From assembly GCA_009859145.1 (NCBI GenBank), contig VRVR01000053.1, forward strand, positions 62,001-126,000: a stretch of 64,000 bases of DNA, read 5' to 3'. Shown piece by piece: positions 1 to 9,200 of this stretch. Position 1 is the stretch's first letter; the number at the start of each line of letters is the position of its first letter. Source of the DNA: Andalucia godoyi. Lineage: Eukaryota; Discoba; Jakobea; Jakobida; Andaluciidae. Position numbers and translations under genes: made by a program. The notes beneath the pieces were generated by a model. That model saw only the letters and a list, made by a program, of their open reading frames with translations, was not told where the DNA came from and did not search any database.

Positions 1-99
1 CACGCATCCTCGCAGGACGCTACCTCTGGTACTTGCCGGTGCTCGACGGTGAATCAGGAGGTTATCACCAGTGTGCGTCTGTCTGTCGAATTTTTTTAA
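1..99 (+). other. Possible 3' tail of a gene entering from the left
   Basis: Frame 1 is open from the window edge to a TAA at 97-99 and is followed by a T-rich stretch. It could be the last 32 codons of a plus-strand gene converging on the AAA+ gene. No domain is recognisable in so short a piece and a second frame is also open here, so this is only a placeholder. Bases 100-236 show nothing beyond T-runs and a short CAT/CGT simple repeat. Confidence 0.15.
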
Positions 100-236
100 T
101 TTTTAATTTTTTTTTGTGGAACTGGAGCGAGCAAAAAGTTTACGTCGGACATCTTCACCATCATCATCGTCGTCGTCGCCCCCGGTAGCATGCACGGAAA
201 CAAGAGCCAAGTACACCTCACGCTGCATCAACGATC

Positions 237-3191
237 TCAGATGCATGACACTGCAACGGCCTGGGAGACAGACACCAAATCTGCCATGCAGACTTGCCGA
301 ACGGTATGAGAAGTGCGATTGGCTGCTCGCGCCGCAGCACGCACCACAGCATGGTAGATCTTTCGAGGAGTAAACTCAAAAGTGGACCCGAGTTCAGCGA
401 AATCAACGTCTTCGGAGAGAGGAAGGAGCTTCGGCGTCAATGCTCGGAACAGTTTTGACCGCGTCGTCGCATCAGGAGTCGAAAACTTGACGATATGTTG
501 GAATACATGGGTAAGGGAGGTCGAGTCAAATGCGTCAGAGTAAGTGCAGACGATGATTCCCGTGTGGCCGATCATCTCCTTGATAAGCCGAGACGTCAGC
601 AAATCGCGATCGACATCCTCAAAAACAACCATTGTTTGCGCAGACGAAGCATAGGCTAAAATGCCTCGCAGTGTCTGCTGATCATGAATCGACAGCGCTG
701 GAACAAAATGAACAGACAGGCCGAGATCAAATGCCATCGCAGCTGCGGCAGACCGCTTTCCAACTCCAGGCACTCCAAGAAGTAAAGCTGCGGTCCGAAA
801 AGCCCCCGTCGCGTTCTTGGATTCCGCTGCACAGTACACTACCTCTGAAAGAGAGTTGTGCACATCAGCAGAGAGAACCAGGGTCTCCACGCCGCCCCGT
901 GGAACCACGAAGCGAACCGCGTCTCCCATAAACGCGGCATAGCCTCCAATGGCCTTCTTCAATTGTGCAGACGCGGAATCATGCAAGTCAGAAGCGGTAA
1001 GCAAGATGCTGGAACGGGCATCGTCTCTGCAGCGGCCAAACGCTTCTGCGACGGCCAACGACATTGCATTTCGGATCAGGCCGCCCGTCAACTCGAACTG
1101 GACCGCGAGTGCACCGAAATCAACATCATTGTTCAGCGTGACAAAATCTGGGACATGAATCTTCCATATTTCTGAGCGGAGCTCTGCATTCGGGACCACA
1201 AACTCTTGCGTCATCGTGATTCGACGATGCAACGCCTCGTCAAGATCGTAGGATCTGTTCGTAGCCAAGATGCAGACTCCGTGGAACTTCTCCAAGTAGA
1301 TCAGAAATTCGTTGATCAGTCTATTACCTTTGCTGCGACTATGGAAAAGATCATCGCATTCATCAAAGAAGATGAAAGCATCCTTGAGATACGCTTCACG
1401 AAACACCAACTGGATGGCGTCTACCGAGAACATCCGAGAAGCTACTTTCAGAGCCATTAGAGTCGGCATATCCAGGTGCAACAACATCTTTCCGAAATGG
1501 TTCGCAAGACCCTTGGAAAACATGGTTTTGCCAGTGCCGCTTGGGCCATGCAACAGCAACACAAAACTGGAGCTCATCAGAGTTTTCACGCCACTTTTTG
1601 CAGAAAACGATTGGTATCCCAAGAAATCTCGAACTCTGTGCACCATTCGATCCTTCATCGCCGGAGGCAAGATCACTCGATCCAGGTTCTCGGTTGGAAT
1701 CGACATGGAAGAACCTTCGACCAAATTGGAAAGGGAAGAATCGACACCGAGAAAGAAGTCGAGCATTCGCTGATCCATGAAGAACGAGGATGCAGAGAAC
1801 AGCCCACCAGCAGAAACAACCTTTATGAGACCGCTGGAGACAAGCGGCGCAGAGCGGAAGAACCGGGATATCATTTCCACTTGCATCATCAACGATTCTC
1901 CACAGTACAGCTGCACCATGCTACGAATGTTGCTAGGAAAGCTGCCCGCCATGTTAGCTCCGGCATCGTATCGCAACGACGAACCAATGCACACAGCCAA
2001 AACCATTCGCTCGAACTTGGAAAGACCCTGAGAGGAACAAACGCGCTCAAAGCGAGGAAGCAGCACGTTTCGAGCTCTACACTGGTCCAACTTCATACGA
2101 ATTCGGTTGTCCGCTGAAGCCGCTTTGGAAACATACTGCTGATGAGACTTGATCGTTTCTGGATCGCAGTTTGGCATTCCTACCGAAGGATTAAGCATGG
2201 AACCTGCACATGTGTTGAATATCCAGTCCAACAAGTCCGCGATGAATTCCAGATCCGTGGCGTAAACGTCGTCAGAGCCGCCTCGCATCTCGTCGGTTTT
2301 CGAAGTGGACTCTGCCGCAGTTGCAACAACAGTTGTTGCTGCTTCTTTCTCTGTATCCAGCAGACCGCGGATCATGTCCATCGCGCGAGACTCTGTCTGC
2401 TCTTCAAACGCGGCATCCATCTGTTTTTCATCCTTGATTTCACGGTACGCAGCCTCCAGTTCCTGCTCAAGCACAATATCGTCATCCCCGACGCCTTCTT
2501 CGCGGAGCAAGACGCGCAAGACGCTGTCCTTGTGAAACCGGTACATTGTCGATGCACTGATCGAAGCACCCCAGAAGAACTCTGCATGCACGACAGATTC
2601 CAAAAACCACAGTGATCGCTCCACCATCAGAATTCGCTCCTTGACAATTTTCCGGTCTGCACGTCTGGACTCTGCGATGTCCTCTTCTGTAAAGTCACAG
2701 ACCGCCAGCAGCACCGCATAGCTGCGAGTGTTGATGTTCGTAGTGCTGAACGCACAGCGAAGCAAATCTGCCTCCTTTGCAGACAGATCCAGCAGAGCGA
2801 TTGCACGTTCGATTCGCGGTGGTGTTTTGCAGACTGCATTCTCGTCCGCGACGCGCAGCTTTGCTTGCGCAATCTCTTTCAACTTCTGCGTGCATCGGTC
2901 CAGCAAACCTGCGACCTTGCGTGCAAACTCAACTTTCTGGACGTTGAAGCCGTGCGACAGATCCACAGAATGCAGCATCGACACGGCAGTCGTCAGCTGC
3001 GACCGACAAGAGTACGAGTCGCAGCGGCAAGAATACATTGCCTCGAGGACGTTCATGTACTCCACATCGCTCGCAAAGGGGGCATCAACAGGCAAGGCCA
3101 GCAGAACAGCAAGTCTGCTCGACAGCAAGTACGCTTCCGACTCGCAGAATCCTGAGCTCTTGAGAATCTCAACAACCACCGGATGATCCAT
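237..3191 (-). CDS. AAA+ ATPase with two AAA modules, second one degenerate
   Basis: Predicted protein of 984 residues. Residues 1-500 form a mostly helical N-terminal part of unknown function. The first AAA module has a classic Walker A (GPSGTGKT, 549-556), Walker B (FIFFDE, about 606-611), a sensor-1 region ATNRS (643-647) and paired arginines (about 656-657). The phrase GVCILATN..DLDEALHRRI is typical of the AAA group found in cyanobacteria and archaea with helical or winged-helix N-termini; that placement is from memory of the family. A second module keeps GVPGVGKR (806-813), but its Walker B reads VVFEDV, without the usual DE pair, so it probably binds rather than hydrolyses ATP. I start at the ATG at 3191: the 93 open codons upstream contain a poly-Leu run translated from a (GTT)n-type simple repeat and look like 5' UTR. 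The substrate is unknown. Confidence 0.85.
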   Translation of the reverse strand: MDHPVVVEILKSSGFCESEAYLLSSRLAVLLALPVDAPFASDVEYMNVLEAMYSCRCDSYSCRSQLTTAVSMLHSVDLSHGFNVQKVEFARKVAGLLDRCTQKLKEIAQAKLRVADENAVCKTPPRIERAIALLDLSAKEADLLRCAFSTTNINTRSYAVLLAVCDFTEEDIAESRRADRKIVKERILMVERSLWFLESVVHAEFFWGASISASTMYRFHKDSVLRVLLREEGVGDDDIVLEQELEAAYREIKDEKQMDAAFEEQTESRAMDMIRGLLDTEKEAATTVVATAAESTSKTDEMRGGSDDVYATDLEFIADLLDWIFNTCAGSMLNPSVGMPNCDPETIKSHQQYVSKAASADNRIRMKLDQCRARNVLLPRFERVCSSQGLSKFERMVLAVCIGSSLRYDAGANMAGSFPSNIRSMVQLYCGESLMMQVEMISRFFRSAPLVSSGLIKVVSAGGLFSASSFFMDQRMLDFFLGVDSSLSNLVEGSSMSIPTENLDRVILPPAMKDRMVHRVRDFLGYQSFSAKSGVKTLMSSSFVLLLHGPSGTGKTMFSKGLANHFGKMLLHLDMPTLMALKVASRMFSVDAIQLVFREAYLKDAFIFFDECDDLFHSRSKGNRLINEFLIYLEKFHGVCILATNRSYDLDEALHRRITMTQEFVVPNAELRSEIWKIHVPDFVTLNNDVDFGALAVQFELTGGLIRNAMSLAVAEAFGRCRDDARSSILLTASDLHDSASAQLKKAIGGYAAFMGDAVRFVVPRGGVETLVLSADVHNSLSEVVYCAAESKNATGAFRTAALLLGVPGVGKRSAAAAMAFDLGLSVHFVPALSIHDQQTLRGILAYASSAQTMVVFEDVDRDLLTSRLIKEMIGHTGIIVCTYSDAFDSTSLTHVFQHIVKFSTPDATTRSKLFRALTPKLLPLSEDVDFAELGSTFEFTPRKIYHAVVRAAARAANRTSHTVRQVCMADLVSVSQAVAVSCI

Positions 3192-3512
3192 TGCTTGACA
3201 CCTCGCAGTTTGGATTTGGAGGAGTGGGGAAAAAACGGCGATGAGAGAAAAACGAACACTGTGCACAAACAACGACAACAGCAGCAACAGCAGCAACAAC
3301 AACAATGAACACCCAAAAGAAGAGAAAACAAGAAGGAAAAAACCAGAAGGAAAGAAAAAAGGCGTTGACGCCGTCTTTTTTCTGTCAAAGTCCTGAAACT
3401 CCCGACAAAAAGTAAACGCAAAGGGAACCCGAATCTCGAATCTCCCGACTTTCCCCAATTCCGCAACCAATTGGAGCCGATTTGAGCACCTCGAAAAAAG
3501 GGGAAGGGAGGG

Positions 3513-3518
3513 AAAAAA
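3513..3518 (-). terminator. Pol III terminator of tRNA-Lys
   Basis: A run of six T on the minus strand begins 5 bases after the tRNA discriminator base, the usual RNA polymerase III stop signal. Confidence 0.7.
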
Positions 3519-3522
3519 GTAG

Positions 3523-3595
3523 CACCCAATGTGGGGGTCGAACCCACGACCCTGAGATTAAGAGTCTCATGCTCTACCGACTGAGCTAACCGGGT
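3523..3595 (-). tRNA. tRNA-Lys (CTT anticodon)
   Basis: A 73-nt cloverleaf without intron. The acceptor stem pairs 7/7 (ACCCGGT with ATTGGGT, two G-U pairs) and the discriminator is G. The D arm starts TAGCTCAGTCGGTAGAGC (box A), the anticodon CTT sits at positions 34-36 (genome 3562-3560), and the T arm GTGGGTTCGACCCCCAC supplies box B. CCA is not encoded. The molecule reads AAG codons. It lies about 330 bp from the 5' end of the AAA+ gene and 385 bp from the lysyl-tRNA synthetase ATG, which is divergent. Confidence 0.97.
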
Positions 3596-3790
3596 GACAG
3601 CGAAAGGACGACCTTGCGCGTATCCTCAAAACCATAATCCACTTGAGGAGGTTCCCATCACTTCGCGTTTTCCTGCGTGAAAATCAATGAAGTGAAAGTG
3701 CTCAGCTCAGCTCAGTGTTTTCGTTTCTCTCTCTTTTCTCTTTTCTGCTTTCTGCTTTCTTTCTTCCATTCTTTTTCGTCTTCTTCTTCT

Positions 3791-3793
<3 letters not shown>

Positions 3794-3885
<92 letters not shown>
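3794..3885. repeat. (CT)n microsatellite
   Basis: About 46 uninterrupted CT units, preceded by TTC repeats and followed by CCCTCC. The tract ends about 95 bp before the lysyl-tRNA synthetase ATG, so it lies in that gene's promoter or leader as a pyrimidine-rich sense strand. Confidence 0.98.
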
Positions 3886-3889
<4 letters not shown>

Positions 3890-3980
3890 CCTCTTTTGGA
3901 ATAAATCACGTATCTTGGCTACTTTGTGTTGTTTTTATTGTTGTCTATTGCTATTTGTATAAATCCTGTTGTACGCCACC

Positions 3981-5951
3981 ATGACCACGCTGAACGCTGA
4001 GTCACTGTCGTCTGCGCTGACGGTGCTTCTACCTGCCTTGGAGCAGGAGCCGATCAAGTCTCTGAAGGACGAAAAGTCGAACATTTCTCATGTTTTGTCT
4101 CTTGTTCCTGCTGATGTGCTTTCCGCAGCTCATGTGGCAGCCTCAGATGCACCTGCGTTTGCGGATGCCTTGAAGACGAATTTTTCGGCGATTGAAGAGC
4201 TCGCAACGGACTTTTATCTGAAGCTTGGAATTAATCCGGAGACGCATCTGGCTTTCGAGTCCAAGAATGGCTGGAAGAAGGCGATCAAGGACAACGAGAC
4301 TGCAAAGAAGAAGAAGGCAACTGCAGCCGCAACTGCGGCCGTTGCCAAGGGAAAGGGCACGGGCAAAGACGCGGCCGCCGCAGAAGCCGAAGAGGAGCTT
4401 GATCCGTCCAAGTATCTGGAGAATCGCCGCAAGATGGTGGCAGACTGGAAGGCTTCCGAGGTTGTGAATCCGTACCCCCACAAGTTCGAGGTTGAGCTTG
4501 GAATCCCCGAGTACGTTGCTCGCTATGGCCCGACGCTTGTGGACGGACAGCGATTGAATGACACTGTGGTCCGAGTTGCTGGACGTGTGCACACGATCCG
4601 TGCATCTGGCTCGAAGCTGGTGTTCTACGACTTGCACCAGGGAGGCGAAAAGGTTCAGGTTCTTGCAGATGCATCTGTGTACGACCCATCCGTGGACTTT
4701 GCTCATGAACACTCGATTTTCCGCCGAGGAGACATTGTCGGCGTCGTTGGACATCCCGCAAAGTCGAAGCGTGGCGAGCTTTCCATTGTGCCGATTCGTC
4801 TGACGCTGCTTGCCCCGTGCTTGCATATGTTCCCCTCGGAGCACTATGGAGTCCGCGATCCCGAGACGCGTTTCCGCCAGAGATACCTGGATTTGATGTT
4901 CAACAAGGACGTTCGCGAAGTCTTCCGTCGCCGCGCACTGATCATCCGTCACATTCGTGAGTTCTTGGACGACCGTGGCTTCCTGGAGGTCGAAACCCCC
5001 ATGATGAACATGATTCCTGGTGGCGCTGCTGCCCGTCCGTTTGTGACTCATCATAACGATCTCAGTTTGGACATGTTTATGCGTATTGCGCCCGAACTGT
5101 ATCTCAAGCAACTTGTGATTGGTGGTTTGGATCGTGTGTACGAACTTGGTCGACAGTTCCGTAATGAGGGAATCGATCTGACCCACAATCCGGAGTTCAC
5201 AACTTGCGAGTTCTACATGGCCTATGCAGACTATAACGATCTCATGACGATGACAGAGCAGCTGATTTCGTCGATGGTTCTGCGCGTTTGTGGATCGTAC
5301 AAGATTAAGTACACTCTTCACGACCACGCTGGCTCTGAATCGGCCACTGCTGCGGAGCCCAAGGTGATTGAAATTGATTTCACACCGCCGTTCCGACGTG
5401 TTTCCATGGTGTCCGAGCTTGAAAGATGTCTCGGAATCAAGCTTCCTAGCGATTTGGAATCTTCCGAGTTCCACCAACTTCTCAAGGATTCTGCAAAGAA
5501 GCACAATGTGAACTGCCCTGAGCCTCGCACCGTCGCCCGCCTGTTGGACAAGCTTGCTGGACACTTTATCGAGCCGACTTGCGTTAATCCCACTTTCTTG
5601 ATTGATCATCCTGTGTCTTTGAGTCCTCTGGCAAAGGTGCATCGATCTCACCCACAGCTCACGGAGCGCTTTGAACTGTTTGTGTGTGAGAAGGAAATTT
5701 GCAACGCCTACACTGAGTTGAATGATCCGGCTGTGCAGAGATCTCGTTTCGAGTCCCAGGCCACTGCCAAGGCCCAAGGAGACGATGAAGCCCAGATGCT
5801 GGACGAAGGCTTCTGCACTGCGCTCGAGTATGCTCTTCCTCCGACTGCTGGCTGGGGCATGGGTATCGATCGTATGACCATGTTCTTATCTGACAAGAAT
5901 AACATCAAGGAAGTTCTGCTGTTCCCTGCAATGGCTCCGCAAGACAACTGA
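3981..5951 (+). CDS. KARS1: Lysyl-tRNA synthetase, cytosolic class II
   Basis: 656-residue enzyme that charges tRNA-Lys using ATP. An unusual N-terminal segment (about 1-110) ends in a lysine-rich basic stretch near residue 115, of the kind that helps eukaryotic LysRS hold tRNA. An OB-fold anticodon-binding domain follows (about 185-300), then the class II core. Motif 1 lies around [14 protein letters not shown], motif 2 around [20 protein letters not shown], and motif 3 is [12 protein letters not shown] near the C-terminus; [19 protein letters not shown] is also diagnostic. I chose the ATG at 3981 because it sits in a GCCACC-ATG Kozak context. No organelle targeting peptide is visible. The first ~100 residues do not resemble any LysRS extension I recognise. 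The tRNA-Lys gene lies just upstream, divergent. Confidence 0.97.
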   Translation: MTTLNAESLSSALTVLLPALEQEPIKSLKDEKSNISHVLSLVPADVLSAAHVAASDAPAFADALKTNFSAIEELATDFYLKLGINPETHLAFESKNGWKKAIKDNETAKKKKATAAATAAVAKGKGTGKDAAAAEAEEELDPSKYLENRRKMVADWKASEVVNPYPHKFEVELGIPEYVARYGPTLVDGQRLNDTVVRVAGRVHTIRASGSKLVFYDLHQGGEKVQVLADASVYDPSVDFAHEHSIFRRGDIVGVVGHPAKSKRGELSIVPIRLTLLAPCLHMFPSEHYGVRDPETRFRQRYLDLMFNKDVREVFRRRALIIRHIREFLDDRGFLEVETPMMNMIPGGAAARPFVTHHNDLSLDMFMRIAPELYLKQLVIGGLDRVYELGRQFRNEGIDLTHNPEFTTCEFYMAYADYNDLMTMTEQLISSMVLRVCGSYKIKYTLHDHAGSESATAAEPKVIEIDFTPPFRRVSMVSELERCLGIKLPSDLESSEFHQLLKDSAKKHNVNCPEPRTVARLLDKLAGHFIEPTCVNPTFLIDHPVSLSPLAKVHRSHPQLTERFELFVCEKEICNAYTELNDPAVQRSRFESQATAKAQGDDEAQMLDEGFCTALEYALPPTAGWGMGIDRMTMFLSDKNNIKEVLLFPAMAPQDN

Positions 5952-6208
5952 GGTCAACTGTGCTCGAGACTTTGAAAGCAGTTTCAGAGTGCTGTTTTTG
6001 TTCACACTGTGTATGTTTGCAAAGAATGAAGTTGCTGTCAACGTTTTCTTCTTTCCCCACCCCTTCTGCTCCCAATTTTTTCATTTTGTCCCTGTCGCTG
6101 GTGGTTCGTTTGTTGGTTTTGAGAGTCTTTCATGTTTTTCACATCTTACATTTATAATTATTATCTTTCGACGTAATTGCGTTGGACGATCAACAGTCAA
6201 ACACGCAA

Positions 6209-9200
6209 TCACGCGGCAGATGACGACCACTCCTGCAACGCTGCCTCCAGCTCGGCGTCCAGGCCAGGCCATTCTTCCAGAACGCGTTTGGCATTCGTAA
6301 TTTTGTTTTCTTTGGTCTTGGGATTGTTGCACAAATCAATGGTCTTCGCCGTTGCCTTTGAACGATCGTCGCACCACGATTCACACCATAACCAATCCTG
6401 CTGCAAAGAATGAATCGGGACGGAATGTTGCGCATAATTCGGCAAATCTTGATCAAGGTTCGACAACGAGTTGGGGTCGCGAGAAAGCTCCGAAAAGATG
6501 GAACGCAACTGATCCCCAGCACGCAAATTTCTGAATGCCGTCAAATCCACCAATGACAGCGCCGAAATATGATATGGTCTGCCTCCAAGATGCCCTCTCC
6601 AATAGCCTCCTTCCTGTTTCCAGAAACGATAACCTTCTTGCTCGGTTCGAGAATCGCAAAACGGTGTGTAAGCATAAGGATGCCTGTCGCGCAGCTTCAT
6701 GTAGTAAAGATCGCTCATATCTGTTCTTGCAATCTGGTCGTTGTCCAAGATCATAATACGGTCCAGCTTGTGAACAACTTTGGACGAACCGTTCGGAAAC
6801 GCCACCGGAGGAAACAGCACATCAGTAAACAAAATCTTATACGCCCACAATACTCGCTGCTTCTCAGCGGGCCTCGGCAAGAACGTTCGAGCAGACGGCC
6901 ACTGGTAGTTGACAAATGAGTACGAAAAGTTGTACTTGGATGCCAAAAACGGAATGGAACTGCGAAAGTGCGGTGACAAAAAGGATTCAAGAAAATAGAA
7001 TTCCACGTGTGAGCAGGTGTTGCGCAAGACTGACAGCATCATGATGCGCAATAGTCGCTCATACATTGCTCCCGATGAAACTGAAAATATGCGGATCGGA
7101 CTGCAAGGATCTACCTTCAAAAGAGTGTCATGTTTTGGAAGCAGCTTCGAGAAGAACGATGACAAGGAAAATCCATGGGAAGCCTCAGTCGCTTCAGCAA
7201 TCTTACTCGCAGGTTGCTCCGATGGGCGAGTGGTCTCCTCTGCATCCACGATAAATCCTCGTGGAAGGAGGGATCGCACGAACATGTGGATTTGATTGGT
7301 TTTGGGCACAAACGAAAACGTGTCATCTCGCGAGGAAAACATCGGTGTAAATGAATGATACTCCAAGTTGGGAGACACGAGTATCGTCGGAAATGGTCTG
7401 ACGTGGAACTGGAGGTATCCGCCATTGGACATCGTATAGAATCCGCGACTGTTCGCGGATGTCTCGACACTCGATGCAACCGACGTTTCCACAACGTACG
7501 TCACCATGTCCTCCATCGACAGCGAGGACTGCGTGGCGTATGGCAACAACCCCACGAAACCACGGCCATGATCATCGCCTTTCCTGAATATGTGAGATTC
7601 CACAACCAGTTTGTGGACCTCGAAAATTGCTTGCAAATGCGGTGTCCGCTGCGGCGCAACATTGTCGAGGTCGGAATTTGCGTCAAGCGATCGAACTAGA
7701 AAAGCATGAGGGGGGTCAAAGAATGTGGAGTACACGCCCAGAGGAACGGCATGGGAGATGCAAATAGGACTAGCAGGGTTTCGTAAAGACATCCTGTAGT
7801 AGAACAGATCTTTCCTGTTCAAAGACTGGATTCGAGCCCGCAGATGGAAGGATACCAAGGCATCACCCTTGAAAGCATCTCTTACAAAGGATGCCATGAG
7901 AGCGGCCTTTGGGGCATGCTCAGACAGTGGATTGACATTCACTCGAATGCGAAGCCATGAATCCGCCGAACCCGTGGTGAAAGAGAAACGGTCCTGACTG
8001 TCAAACGAGTGATGCTGTCGCCGGCCGTACCCGACAGGAGAGAATGCGGAAGACGAAAACAGGGAAGAACAGAACGCAAAATTCAAACCGGCCACAGGCT
8101 GATCGACCACCCGAGCAAGGGGATCCAATCGATGTCTCCACTCGTACATGAAGAAAGTCTCCAATCCTCGAGCAGAATATGCAGGGATATCATCGAGCAC
8201 AAGAACACGACCGTTGAGCCAAACTAGGTTTTTTGACGCATATGTACGGGACAGACCGAGAGCACTTAGAACTGCTGAAGATGCTGAAAAGGGGACTGAA
8301 GTCAGACTCAAGTGGTACGTGGAAAACATGGCAATGGCACTCTCCACAGTTCTGCGGACCTCGGGCGCGCTGTCGTTATATATGAGAACAACAGGAACTG
8401 AATCGGTGAGATCTTCTTCCGAAAAGACACCAGCAAACCTCTGGAAGTCTGGCGGAGATACATAATGCCACTGCGGATCCACAAACAACCATTTCACATG
8501 CGACGCGAAAAGAATGTGGCTTCTCTCCAGAATCTCCACGTCAATGGAGTGAGCACTAGAATCCCGTTCTTTGTCCCGAATTTCCCCATTACGTAGTCTT
8601 TCTTGCAAGTGCTGCCACTCATAAGCAAGGAAACGAGGGAAATACATCGAAAAGCGATGCATAGGTGGAGGTAAAATATAAAGAAGCCCATTAAGATTGA
8701 GAATTAGTGGGGTCTCATTTGATGGACCGTAACCTTGCTGTTGCAAGTCGGTCAGGGCGCCCTGCATTCGCATCGAAACGTCCTTCACATACATGCTGGT
8801 CATGGACGACAGAACATCCTGCAGTTTGCTCTCATTTGCAAATCCTCGTAAAAGCCGATTCATAACCTCCTCCGCATTCCCAATGGCAGCATAAAACTTT
8901 TTCTCTGCAGCAGCAAGCTTCCCAAATGTCTCCGCGTTGTGTTCTTGGTCAGAAAATATGCCAGCAGTCAACTCCTCAGCAATCGAAGACAGCAAGATCC
9001 GCTTCAACGATTCGCAGAGATGATTCAGCGCATCAATGCCGCCTTCCTTGAAAGATCGGAAGAAAAACGCTCGAATTCGCTGCCTTGCAGAAAATGACCT
9101 GTGCATCGTATCACCAAGCACTTGTTGCTCGCCTTGAACGCCAATTTCGATAGAATTCTCGAGCTCTGCAGACGAAGACGGCACTTCCGAGTCGTAAAAC

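Noticed and set aside
3192-3470. 93-codon upstream extension of the AAA+ protein with poly-Leu (would look like a signal anchor)
   Set aside because: The poly-Leu comes from a (GTT)n-type simple repeat and the first codon of the open frame is not followed by conserved sequence; the ATG at 3191 is a better start.
3677-3984. Frames encoding poly Ser-Leu or Arg-Glu over the CT tract
   Set aside because: They are translations of a dinucleotide microsatellite.
4143-5777. 544-codon open frame antisense to lysyl-tRNA synthetase
   Set aside because: It mirrors the synthetase codons exactly; codon bias leaves few antisense stops. The sense frame has unmistakable LysRS motifs and the antisense product resembles nothing.
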